In this document: piece by piece, positions 56,055-64,000 of the stretch
Layout: each line of letters opens with the position of its first letter
Numbering within the stretch: the first letter of the stretch is position 1
Source: JAQUBU01 sp036677685
Lineage (GTDB): Bacteria > Bacillota > Syntrophomonadia > Syntrophomonadales > Syntrophomonadaceae
Direction: 5' to 3'
Length of the DNA: 64,000 nt
NCBI GenBank assembly: GCA_036677685.1
Contig: JAVBWA010000022.1
Coordinates: 66,250 to 130,249, forward strand
Made by a program: the position numbers and the translations under genes
The notes under the pieces: generated by a model
The model's input: the letters and a program-made list of their open reading frames with translations, nothing else
Database searches by the model: none
Told to the model about the DNA's origin: nothing

Positions 56055-56825
56055 ATGCAATTTACCGAAAGACTGCAATATCTGCGCAATAAAAAAGGAA
56101 TTGATGAAAAGGAACTTAGTGATGTAACGGGAATAAGTGAATCAGTTATCAGGCTTTATGAGAAGGGCAAACTCCATATAGAATTGGAGCATTTAAAAAA
56201 ATTGGCCGAAGTTTTCGAAGTTACACCAAAGCTTTTATTAGGCACTATGTTTCCCGACCTTTCGCCCGAAGATGCATTATCAAGCTTTAGAGTGGTCCAG
56301 GAATTGGTCGAAATCCGGGAAAAAGAAAAACAGGAAGAACCTGCTTTAGCCGAAGTTAGGCCAACAAGCGACACTGGTAACCATATAACAGCTTCTAATA
56401 AAGATCAACCGGCTTCCTGGGATGGCTATTTAAGATCGGGAAAGGTTGCGCTTTTTAAACGTATAACTGCACATAATATGTTTGGTGAAGGTGAAGTTGA
56501 AGACCGCTGGCCGGTTTATGCCTCCATCACTTCTCTTTACGGTAATGATTTAATCAATTATTATTATCTGCGAGTCCAAGGCGACAACATGCTTCCTACC
56601 GTTCCTGACCAGGCAGTAGTGCTGGTTAAAAAGAACCTTGCCATCAACAGCAACGACCTGGCAGTTATTATCGGCAAAAAAGGCGAAGCCATGCTAAGAC
56701 GGGTTACTTTATATGATGATAAGATAGTGATCATCTGCGATAATACCAATTATCCCAGTGAAGTGCACAATGCATCCGAATATACGATTTTGGGCAAAGT
56801 ACTCTGGAAGACCAACTCTCTTTAA
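56055..56825 (+). CDS. XRE-family regulator with degenerate S24/LexA-like domain
   Basis: A 256-residue DNA-binding protein. The N-terminal helix-turn-helix (LQYLRNKKGIDEKELSDVTGISESVIRLYEKGK, about 6-40) is of XRE type. The C-terminal domain has the LexA/CI (S24) fold pattern. However, the catalytic Ser motif GDSM is GDNM here (RVQGDNMLPTVPDQAVVLV), and the Lys site reads AMLRRVTLY, so both dyad residues look replaced. It would sense something without self-cleaving. AGGAG is eight bases before ATG at 56055; the frame upstream is not used. It converges with moeA, overlapping it by 4 nt. Confidence 0.82.
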   Translation: MQFTERLQYLRNKKGIDEKELSDVTGISESVIRLYEKGKLHIELEHLKKLAEVFEVTPKLLLGTMFPDLSPEDALSSFRVVQELVEIREKEKQEEPALAEVRPTSDTGNHITASNKDQPASWDGYLRSGKVALFKRITAHNMFGEGEVEDRWPVYASITSLYGNDLINYYYLRVQGDNMLPTVPDQAVVLVKKNLAINSNDLAVIIGKKGEAMLRRVTLYDDKIVIICDNTNYPSEVHNASEYTILGKVLWKTNSL

Positions 56826-58030
56826 AAAAGATAAACCTTAATCTTGCTGTGAGCCTTTATCCCCTGTTTTTCATAAGGAATATGAACATAACCATCCGCC
56901 AGCGATAAGATACTCATTAACCCCGACTTGCCCAGTAAGGGTACAGCCAGTAGTTCACCATTCGCTTCCTTTAGCTGTACCGGAACGAAATCATCGCGGC
57001 CGGCCTGGGAAGCCAGGTTCAGGCTTATTGTGGCTTCGACTGTAAGCTGCGGGCGGGAATGCAAAGCCGGTGCACAGATTATATGAAATACCATTAATGC
57101 GGAAACCGGGTGTCCCGGCAGGCCAATCACCAGCTTGTCAGCAATTTTTACCACCAGGGTTGGTTTGCCGGGCTTTAACGCAATACCATGGAAGATTAGG
57201 CTGGATTCCGGAAACGATAGTAAAACATCCAGACTGACATCCATTACCCCAACTGAACTCCCACCGGACATCATTAGTACATCATTTTCCTGCAAACCTT
57301 TTTCCACCGCCAGTTTAAGACTGTCAAAATCATCTCTTACCAGAGGATAATGCCGGGGTCTGCCCCCGATTGATTCAATAGCCGCGGCCAGGGAATGGGA
57401 ATTAACGTCCCTTACTTCACCTGCCTGCGGCTGCCTGGTAATAGGCACAATTTCATCACCGGTAGATATCAATCCAATCTCGAACGGCTTAAAAACCTTT
57501 AATGAACTGATTCCGAGCGACGCCAGAAGTCCAATATCCTGTGCCCGCAAAATATGTCCGGCTTTAAAAACGGCTTGCCCCTGGCGTATATCTTCACCCT
57601 TCTGCATAATATTTTCCCACGGTCCTGCCGGTTTATAGATCAAAACTGTATCATCGCTCAATTTTTCCGTATATTCAACCATTACCGCAGCATTGCAGCC
57701 CGGGGGCAGCATCCCGCCGGTGGGAATCCAGCAGCACTGCCCCGGCAGCAATTCCTGGTTGGCAACCCTCCCCATTTTAACCTCCCCGGCAAAATCGAGA
57801 TAAGCCGGCAAGGATTCACTGCTGCCAAAAGTATCTTCAGCCCGAACCGCATAGCCATCCACAACACTACGGGTAAAAGCCGGCATATCTTCAGGACTTA
57901 TTAAATCTTCAGCCAATATGCGCCGCGATGCTTCATCCAGGCTTACATTCTCAATATTACGTAGGGGAAAATTGTCTTTTATACCCTGTACGGCCTCCTG
58001 AAAACTGAGCACCTTTAAAAACTCACCCAT
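56822..58030 (-). CDS. moeA: Molybdopterin molybdenumtransferase MoeA
   Basis: MoeA inserts molybdate (or tungstate) into adenylylated molybdopterin. The 402-residue product has domain II/III motifs: TRSVVDGYAVRAED, PTGGMLPPGCNAAVMVEYTE, GEDIRQGQAV, GLISTGDEIVP, EVRDVNSHSLAAAI, MMSGGSSVGVMDV, IALKPGKPTLVVK and GLPGHPVSALMVFHII. It is divergent from the second moeA-type gene, with a repeat between. Metal choice (Mo or W) cannot be read from the sequence. It serves the formate dehydrogenase downstream and possibly other enzymes. Confidence 0.94.
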   Translation of the reverse strand: MGEFLKVLSFQEAVQGIKDNFPLRNIENVSLDEASRRILAEDLISPEDMPAFTRSVVDGYAVRAEDTFGSSESLPAYLDFAGEVKMGRVANQELLPGQCCWIPTGGMLPPGCNAAVMVEYTEKLSDDTVLIYKPAGPWENIMQKGEDIRQGQAVFKAGHILRAQDIGLLASLGISSLKVFKPFEIGLISTGDEIVPITRQPQAGEVRDVNSHSLAAAIESIGGRPRHYPLVRDDFDSLKLAVEKGLQENDVLMMSGGSSVGVMDVSLDVLLSFPESSLIFHGIALKPGKPTLVVKIADKLVIGLPGHPVSALMVFHIICAPALHSRPQLTVEATISLNLASQAGRDDFVPVQLKEANGELLAVPLLGKSGLMSILSLADGYVHIPYEKQGIKAHSKIKVYLF

Positions 58031-58154
58031 TTAATGCACCTCGTAAAGCTTCATTAATTATTCTTTCATTCATTATACTGTAAGCATCAGGCGCGTCAAA
58101 TTAAGCCAAAGATAAAAGGTCCTTTTTTTGTTTTTATGAGCGGTCTGGGTTAAA

Positions 58155-58294
58155 ATAAATAACTAGGAGAATAGATGTCCCCCGCTTCTTTAAGTGCTCG
58201 GATTCCTATTAGCAAAACAGGCGGCGGGTTCTAATCCCCCGCCTCGTTACAGCGGTGTGTTGAAACTGCTCCACAGTTTCTTCCGATGCTTAAA
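58155..58294 (-). repeat. Modular hairpin repeat, copy 9 (A and long D, no B-C)
   Basis: Read on the minus strand: TTTAAGCATCGG, A hairpin (with one U.G-type wobble), CAACACACCGCTGTAACGAGGCGGGGG, then long D. The far end is diverged (ACTAGGAG instead of TATAACGAGG). It fills the divergent moeA/moeA2 promoter region. Confidence 0.8.
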
Positions 58295-58317
58295 GAATTA
58301 ATCTAAGGAGAAGATTT

Positions 58318-60234
58318 ATGGAACGCAATATATATATTGAAAATATGCCCTTGGAGCAGGCATTCAGGTTGTTTATGAAACAGTTGGAACAGTGCCGCTA
58401 CTTTGATATTAATAATGAAGAAATCGAGGTGCTGGCTGCCCAGGGACGGGTTACCAGTGAAGCTGTCTATGCCAGACGATCTTCACCGCATTATCTGGCC
58501 TCAGCCATGGATGGGATCGCAGTCAAAGCCGCCTCAACCTATGCCGCCAATGAATTTAATCCGGTTAACCTTCAGCCCGCAGATGAATATATGGAGGTAG
58601 ATACCGGAGACTATGTCCCGCCTGCATTCGATGCCGTTATTATGATTGAAGAGGTCAATTTCGTTGAAGATTGCGCACAGATTATTAAACCGGCGGTCCC
58701 CTGGCAGCATATTCGCTCAGTGGGTGAAGACCTGGTAGCCCATGATATGATTGTTCCTTCATTATGTAAAATTGGTCCTTATGAACTGGCTTCTTTCATA
58801 ACCGGAGCAGTGGAAAAAGTAGCGGTGATTAAACAGCCCCGGGTTGCCATTATTCCCACTGGGACCGAAATGGTCGAAACCGCCGGCGAAGATATGCCAC
58901 CGGGCAACATAGTGGAATCCAACAGCCGCATGCTGGCCGGGCTTTGCCGGGAATGGGGAGCAGTACCCTTCCGGCATGAAATAGTCATCGATGATAAAGA
59001 CCTGCTGCGCCAAGCAGTGCGGGAAGTGAAAGACAGTGCCGATATGATCGTAATCTGTTCCGGTTCTTCCGCCGGTCGGGAGGATTATACCTCCAGTATT
59101 ATCAGAGAATTCGGCTCGGTGCTGGTTCACGGTATAGCTGTCAAACCAGGCAAACCGGCCATATTGGGAATCATTGATAACAAACCGGTTGTCGGGGTTC
59201 CCGGCTACCCAGTTTCCGCCCAGTTGATATTCAACCTTTTTGCCAAACCCGTGCTGCATAGAAAACAGGGCCTGGAACTGCCGCAGCAAGATGTTGTTCA
59301 AGCCTTGCTTTCCCGCAAAACTGCTTCCCCGATGGGTGTTGATGAATTCATATATGCCAATCTGGCCTTAATCAAAGATCAATATGTGGCTTTTCCGCTT
59401 AACCGGGGAGCTGGTATCAGCAGTATTTTAGTAAAGGCCGACGGGTTGATTTGCATCGAGCGGGGGCGTGAAGGTTTTGAAGCCGGTCAAAACTGCAATG
59501 TAACCTTGTTGCGCCCCCGCCAGGTTATAGATAAGAACCTTATAACAATAGGCAGCCATGATATGACTATTGATATTCTGGCTGACCTATTGCAAAAGAA
59601 GAACGGCATCAACCTGATTTCCAGCAACGTGGGGAGCATGGGCGGGATTATGGCCCTGCGCCGAAGTGAAACACACTTTTCGGGAATTCATCTCCTGGAA
59701 CTTGACAGCGGTGAGTATAACCTTAGTTATCTGAATAAATACCTGCCTGATCAGCACTGGATATTAATCAATCTGGTCAAAAGAGAACAAGGACTTATTG
59801 TCAAGAAAGGCAATCCCCTGCAGATAAAAGACCTGCAAGACCTGCTGCGTCCCGAGGTCCGTTATATTAACAGGCAAAGAGGAGCCGGAACCAGAGTTCT
59901 TTTTGACTTCCTGCTGGCTAAGGAAAATATTGGACCATCATTCATAAACGGTTATAACCGTGAAGAATACACCCATCTGGCAGTTGCGGCAGCGGTGCAA
60001 AATGATGCCTGTGACACCGGTCTGGGGATTTACTCCAGTGCCCGCGCCCTGGGACTTGATTTTATCCCAATCAGTGAAGAAAGATATGATATTTGTATTT
60101 TACCGGAGTTAATTGGCCAAGAAAGATTGGATCTCTTATTGAATACTATCAAGAGTTCCGAATTCGCACAAAAAACTAAGGCTTACGGCGGCTACAATCT
60201 GGTATTATCAGGACAAATTATGGCAGAACAATAA
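58318..60234 (+). CDS. MoeA-like molybdopterin biosynthesis protein fused to a periplasmic-binding-protein-like domain
   Basis: A 638-residue protein: residues about 1-400 are a MoeA domain (LASAMDGIAVKAAS, PTGTEMVETAGED, SSAGREDYTSSII, IAVKPGKPAILG, VGVPGYPVSAQLIFN). About 410-630 are a PBP_like/LysR-substrate-type domain (GSHDMTIDILADLLQKK, SSNVGSMGGIMALRRSE, RGAGTRVLFDFLLAKEN), which may bind molybdate or tungstate. TAAGGAG precedes the ATG. It is the second MoeA next to the FDH operon; a division of labour between Mo and W is possible but unproven. Confidence 0.88.
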   Translation: MERNIYIENMPLEQAFRLFMKQLEQCRYFDINNEEIEVLAAQGRVTSEAVYARRSSPHYLASAMDGIAVKAASTYAANEFNPVNLQPADEYMEVDTGDYVPPAFDAVIMIEEVNFVEDCAQIIKPAVPWQHIRSVGEDLVAHDMIVPSLCKIGPYELASFITGAVEKVAVIKQPRVAIIPTGTEMVETAGEDMPPGNIVESNSRMLAGLCREWGAVPFRHEIVIDDKDLLRQAVREVKDSADMIVICSGSSAGREDYTSSIIREFGSVLVHGIAVKPGKPAILGIIDNKPVVGVPGYPVSAQLIFNLFAKPVLHRKQGLELPQQDVVQALLSRKTASPMGVDEFIYANLALIKDQYVAFPLNRGAGISSILVKADGLICIERGREGFEAGQNCNVTLLRPRQVIDKNLITIGSHDMTIDILADLLQKKNGINLISSNVGSMGGIMALRRSETHFSGIHLLELDSGEYNLSYLNKYLPDQHWILINLVKREQGLIVKKGNPLQIKDLQDLLRPEVRYINRQRGAGTRVLFDFLLAKENIGPSFINGYNREEYTHLAVAAAVQNDACDTGLGIYSSARALGLDFIPISEERYDICILPELIGQERLDLLLNTIKSSEFAQKTKAYGGYNLVLSGQIMAEQ

Positions 60235-60678
60235 TTCTATTAAAAGAAAAATAGGCCTGGGAGTTGAACTTTGATAAATCAGGACAGACGATTGCAATTC
60301 AATTACTAGAAGTTATGTTTCTTGGCGTTTTCATTATTTTCTGTTATATATATCCTTGGGGTTTTGAAACTACAAGGATTTTCTATATTGATGTCGAAAG
60401 TTTTATGGAATGTGGTTGAACCGTTTAGCTTTCCAGGCTACACCGGATTTTTCAACGGATTGAAAGTTAAAGGAGTGGTGCTATTTTTTAATTATTATTT
60501 AAAGTAGGGTACTCCAAGGCTTAAGGCATTACCAAAGTCTTTATGTATTGATCTGATTTTTCTGGCAAATATTATAGATTTGTGCATAAATTCGGAGTGT
60601 CTATATTTTGATTATGGTGCTATAATTTGTACAGTAAAACAAAAATGAATATTCAGGGGAAAGGAGAGTGTGATTTCT
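60235..60678. other. Intergenic region upstream of the fdh operon
   Basis: This 444-nt gap between the moeA-like gene and fdhA is AT-rich and holds the extended -10 promoter at 60618-60626. A 61-codon plus-strand ORF (60322) has no supported ribosome binding site and I do not accept it. No riboswitch is recognised. Confidence 0.5.
60618..60626 (+). promoter_or_regulatory. Candidate promoter of the formate dehydrogenase operon (extended -10)
   Basis: TGCTATAAT fits the extended -10 (TGnTATAAT). Transcription would start near 60633, about 45 nt before the fdhA ATG, leaving room for the AAGGAG ribosome binding site. No good -35 lies at 17 bp, which is usual for extended -10 promoters. Confidence 0.5.
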
Positions 60679-63600
60679 ATGAAGGTTACCCGCAGACAAT
60701 TCCTCAAGGTAACCGGAGCAACCGTGGCAAGCTTTGCAGTTGTGGACTTAGGTTTTGATATGACCGCAACAGCCAATGCGGTAAAAGGTGTACGCACCAA
60801 AGGTGTTAAACCTGTACCGACTATATGCCCTTTCTGCGGATGCGGGTGTGGACTGCTGGTCTATGCCAGGGAAGGTGTTCCCGCAGATCAACCTCAGGTA
60901 TTGAGTGTGCAGGGAGATCCTGACAATCCGATTAACCGTGGAGGTGCATGTAGTAAAGGTTCTGCTCTAATGAATCTTCGAGAGATTTACAGTCCGGAAA
61001 CCGGAGAACAGGAGATTAACCCCGAACGGGTTGCCAAGCCCCGTTATAGAGCTCCTGGAAGTGACAAGTGGGAAGAAAAAGATTGGGATTGGATGTTAGA
61101 TGAAATCGCCAAGAGAATAAAAGATACCAGGGATAAGCACTATGAGCTCAAGGATAAGGACGGTATTATTGTCAATCGCTGTGAAAAGCTATCCAGTTTA
61201 GGCGGAGCAGGATTGGACAATGAAGAACTGGCTCTTATCGCTAAAATGAGCCGGGCACTTGGTATGACCTTTATTGAACACCAGGCCCGTATCTGACACT
61301 CCGCAACGGTCGCAGGTTTGGGACCATCATTTGGACGCGGAGCAATGACCAATCACTTTGTTGATATGAAAAATACTGATTGTGCCTTAATCATAGGCAG
61401 TAACGCTGCTGAGAATCATCCTATTTCCTTTAAATGGCTTACTGAAGCCAAGGTTAAACGGGGCGCCAAGATTGTCAATGTGGATCCCCGTTACACCAGA
61501 ACATCAGCCCGTTCTGATATTTATGCTCCCCTGCGTTCAGGGACGGATATCGCTTTTATGGGCGGAATGATTAATTATATCCTGGAAAATAAGCTTTACC
61601 ATGAAGAATATGTCCGGTACTATACCAACGCCACTTTGATCGTTAAAGAAGGCTTCGGTTTCGAAGACGGCCTGTTTTCCGGTTATGACGCAAGTAAACG
61701 GAAATATGATCAAGCAACCTGGAAATACGAAATGACGGAAGATGGTAAGTATGTAAAAGACATGACCATGCAAGACCCCCGTTGCGTATTCCAGCTTTTG
61801 AAAAAACATTATTCCCGTTATGATATTGATAGTGTATGCAAAATTACCGGAACTCCCAAGAACAAATACCTGGAAGTCCTGAAGGCCTATACTGCTACCG
61901 GTGCTCCCGACAAAACCGGTACTATTCTGTACGCCATGGGGACTACCCAGCATACCGTTGGAACCCAGAATGTAAGAAGTTACGCCATGGTACAGCTTCT
62001 GCTGGGTAATATCGGCCGTCCGGGTGGCGGAGTCAACGCTCTGCGCGGTGAATCCAATGTTCAGGGTTCAACTGACTGGGCACTGCTTTACCATATACTG
62101 CCCGGCTATATGGCTACACCGGAAGCCATAAAACATCCAACTCTGGCTGCCTATAATGAAAAAGAAACACCCAAGTCCGGATATTGGGTGAACAAGCCGA
62201 AGTTCATGGCCAGTTTGGTTAAATCCTATTGGATGGATGACACCCCGGAAAAGGGCTATGAATATCTGCCCAAGCGTATTGACGGCAAGAATTACTCCCA
62301 TATAGCCCTGTTTGAGGCTATGTTCAATAATGAAATCGAAGGATTAATGATATGGGGTTCCAATCCAATTGTTGGCGGTCCCAATGCCAACAAGGAACAG
62401 GCCGCATTAGCCAACCTCAAGTGGATGGTGGCAGCTGACCTGTGGATGACGGAAACTTCTGAATTCTGGAGCTACAAAGCTGTTGAAAGACCGACTGAAA
62501 AGAATGTTTACGGTGTTAAAGAACCCGATGAAATCCAGACCGAGGTATTTTTCCTGCCGGCCTGCAATTCCTATGAAAAAGCAGGTTCAATTTCCAACAG
62601 CGGTCGCTGGATGCAATACCGCTGGAAGGCTTGCGACCCGGTAGGCGAATCCCGTGCTGATCTGGAAATTGTTAATGACCTTATGCAAAGAGTCAAGAAG
62701 CTCTATGAAGGCAGCAAGAGAGTTGAAGATGAACCTGTTACCAGGCTTACCTGGGATTACGGCCATGGTGCCCACCCGGATATCGACAAGATAGCCCGGG
62801 AAATCAACGGCTTTACTGTGGTAGATGGCAAACCAGGTGCTCAGGTATTAAACTTCACCAAGCTGATGGATGACGGAACAACCGCCTGCAGCAACTGGAT
62901 TTACTCGGGATGCTACCCGGCAGATAATGGAAAGCAAGAGGATTACCTGGCCCGGAGAAGAGACAACAAGGACGTCGCTTATCCCGGGACCAAACCAATT
63001 GGCAGTCATGCCAACTGGTCCTGGTGCTGGCCGATTAACCGTCGTATTATTTACAATCGTGCCAATGCTACACCAGATGGCAGACCCTGGGTGGAGGATT
63101 TAACCTCAATCTTCTGGAACGGTGAAAAATGGGTGGGGAATGATATTCCTGACTTCGGCGGTACCAAGGCACCTACTGATCCCGGTGGAACTGATCCCTT
63201 TATTATGCGTGCTGAAGGATTGGGATGTATTTATAGCGCGGTTAATGAAGGACCCATGCCCGAGCACTATGAGCCCTGGGAGAGCCCGGTAGGCAACAAG
63301 ATGAACAGCCAGTCATTCAACCCGGTAGTAAAAGAGTGGGAACCCGATAAACGGGCTAAATCGGAAGAATACCCGATTATTGGTACTACCTATCGTGTAA
63401 GTGAACACTGGCAGTCAGGTATAATGACCAGAATGCAGCCCTGGTTGGCTGAATTGATGCCCGACGTATTCGTTGAAATGAGCGAAGAACTGGCAAGAGA
63501 AAAGGGCATTAAAAATGGTAAAGAGGTAATTATCAGTACAACCCGTGGTGATATCAAGGCCATATCCTGTGTAACCAAACGCTTCAAACCCATGAACATT

Positions 63601-63759
63601 GATGGTAAACAGGTTCATGAAGTTGGCGTTCTGTGGCATTACGGTTTTAACGGTTATGCCAACGGCGATCCGGCCAACCGTCTTACACCCCATATAGGTG
63701 ACGGTAATACAATGATTCCTGAATACAAAGCATGGCTATGCGACATAAGGAGGGCTTAA
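60679..63759 (+). CDS. fdnG: Selenocysteine-containing formate dehydrogenase, catalytic alpha subunit
   Basis: Oxidises formate (or reduces CO2) at a bis-pyranopterin Mo or W centre. One frame runs from ATG 60679 to TAA 63759, interrupted only by TGA at 61294-61296, read as Sec206 in HQARI-U-HSATVAGLGP, the conserved active-site context. The N-terminus is a Tat signal (MKVTRRQFLKVTG, then a hydrophobic stretch), so the enzyme should be exported with its partner. A [4Fe-4S] motif is CPFCGCGCG with a distal Cys (GGACSKG). The later domain is the molybdopterin dinucleotide-binding domain. The product is 1026 residues. ATG is preferred over GTG at 60670 for spacing to AAGGAG. Confidence 0.95.
61294..61326 (+). 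promoter_or_regulatory. UGA selenocysteine codon with bSECIS-like hairpin
   Basis: UGA at 61294-61296 is followed 11 nt later by a stem GGUC (61308-61311) / GACC (61322-61325) enclosing the loop GCAGGUUUGG, with AGGUU near the apex. The E. coli fdhF SECIS also has a GCAGGUCUGC-type apex. SelB would bind here. The stem is short and the fold was judged by eye. Confidence 0.8.
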
Positions 63760-63762
63760 CAG

Positions 63763-64000
63763 ATGGCTAATTTAACTAATCTTTATGATGTTAGCAAATG
63801 TACAGCCTGTCGCGGTTGCCAGGTAGCATGCAAGGATTGGAACCAGCTTCCGGCTGTAATCGAACCGTTCAAAGGCAATTATCAAACCCATGAAAGCACC
63901 AATGGCGACACCTTTACCATTGTAAAATTCATTGAACAAGAAGACCCGGTAGATGGTGTACACTGGAACTTCTTGAAATTCCAGTGCATGCACTGCCTGG
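63763..64000 (+). CDS. fdnH: Formate dehydrogenase iron-sulfur beta subunit (5' part)
   Basis: Electron-transfer subunit expected to pass electrons from the alpha subunit. The first 79 codons read MANLTNLYDVSKCTACRGCQVACKDWN, with the [4Fe-4S] ferredoxin motif CTACRGCQVAC, and continue to FLKFQCMHCL, the start of a second motif, at the window edge. The ATG at 63763 is 3 nt after the fdhA stop and has AAGGAGGG upstream inside the fdhA 3' end. The gene is cut by the window. Confidence 0.93.
   Translation, partial: MANLTNLYDVSKCTACRGCQVACKDWNQLPAVIEPFKGNYQTHESTNGDTFTIVKFIEQEDPVDGVHWNFLKFQCMHCL

Noticed and set aside
60322..60507. 61-codon ORF upstream of fdhA
   Set aside because: No ribosome binding site, unlike any known small subunit, and AT-driven hydrophobic composition.
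61294..61296. In-frame stop splitting the formate dehydrogenase gene, suggesting a pseudogene
   Set aside because: The TGA is in the known Sec position, the frame is otherwise open, and a SECIS-like hairpin follows. This is recoding.

Overview
The window reads as chromosomal DNA of a spore-forming, anaerobic member of the Clostridia. Protein similarity and the syntrophy/formate gene content suggest Syntrophomonas or a close relative; this is inference, since no database was searched. Evidence: a complete dcw cell-wall/division cluster running into spoIIGA-sigE-sigG, a topA/trmFO/xerC/hslVU/codY/flagellar block in the order known from Bacillus, a T-box leader, 6S RNA next to aspS, and a selenocysteine formate dehydrogenase.

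Layout. (1) 1-10.9 kb, minus strand: dprA, topA, trmFO, xerC, hslV, hslU, codY, then flgB-flgC-fliE-fliF, with fliF running off the left edge. (2) 10.9-13.4 kb: repeats, two small plus-strand ORFs, an orphan beta-class DNA methyltransferase and a 45-residue membrane peptide gene. (3) 13.5-16.4 kb: sigG, sigE and spoIIGA for compartment-specific sporulation transcription. (4) 16.8-36.4 kb: the dcw cluster read right to left: mraZ, rsmH, ftsL-like, spoVD/ftsI, murE, murF, mraY, murD, ftsW, murG, murC, murA, ftsQ, a DUF881 gene, sbp, ftsA, ftsZ. murB and ddl are not in it. (5) 36.9-38.7 kb: a double-ACT protein and a phenylacetate-CoA ligase. (6) 39.1-52.2 kb: 6S RNA, aspS, hisS, hemZ, pheA and aroF behind a partially double T-box, then a metallo-hydrolase, dtd, relA and recJ. 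(7) 52.5-60.2 kb, accessory: a beta-propeller protein, a GNAT acetyltransferase, a two-P-loop ATPase, an XRE regulator with a dead S24 domain, and divergent moeA genes. (8) 60.7-64 kb: formate dehydrogenase alpha subunit with an in-frame UGA (Sec) and the start of its Fe-S beta subunit. The two moeA-type genes next door would make the Mo/W cofactor this enzyme needs.

The most unusual feature is not a gene. A modular repeat of up to about 193 bp occurs about ten times in 64 kb. It is a string of small hairpins (stem with a 3-nt loop) called here modules A, B, C and D. The terminal TATAACGAGG of module D supplies the TAA stop codon of at least three genes. A second hairpin repeat family occurs three times. 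Other points of interest are sigG and ftsA, which appear to lack a canonical start codon behind a strong ribosome binding site, and a spoIIG-type promoter with 22-bp spacing and a 0A-like box.
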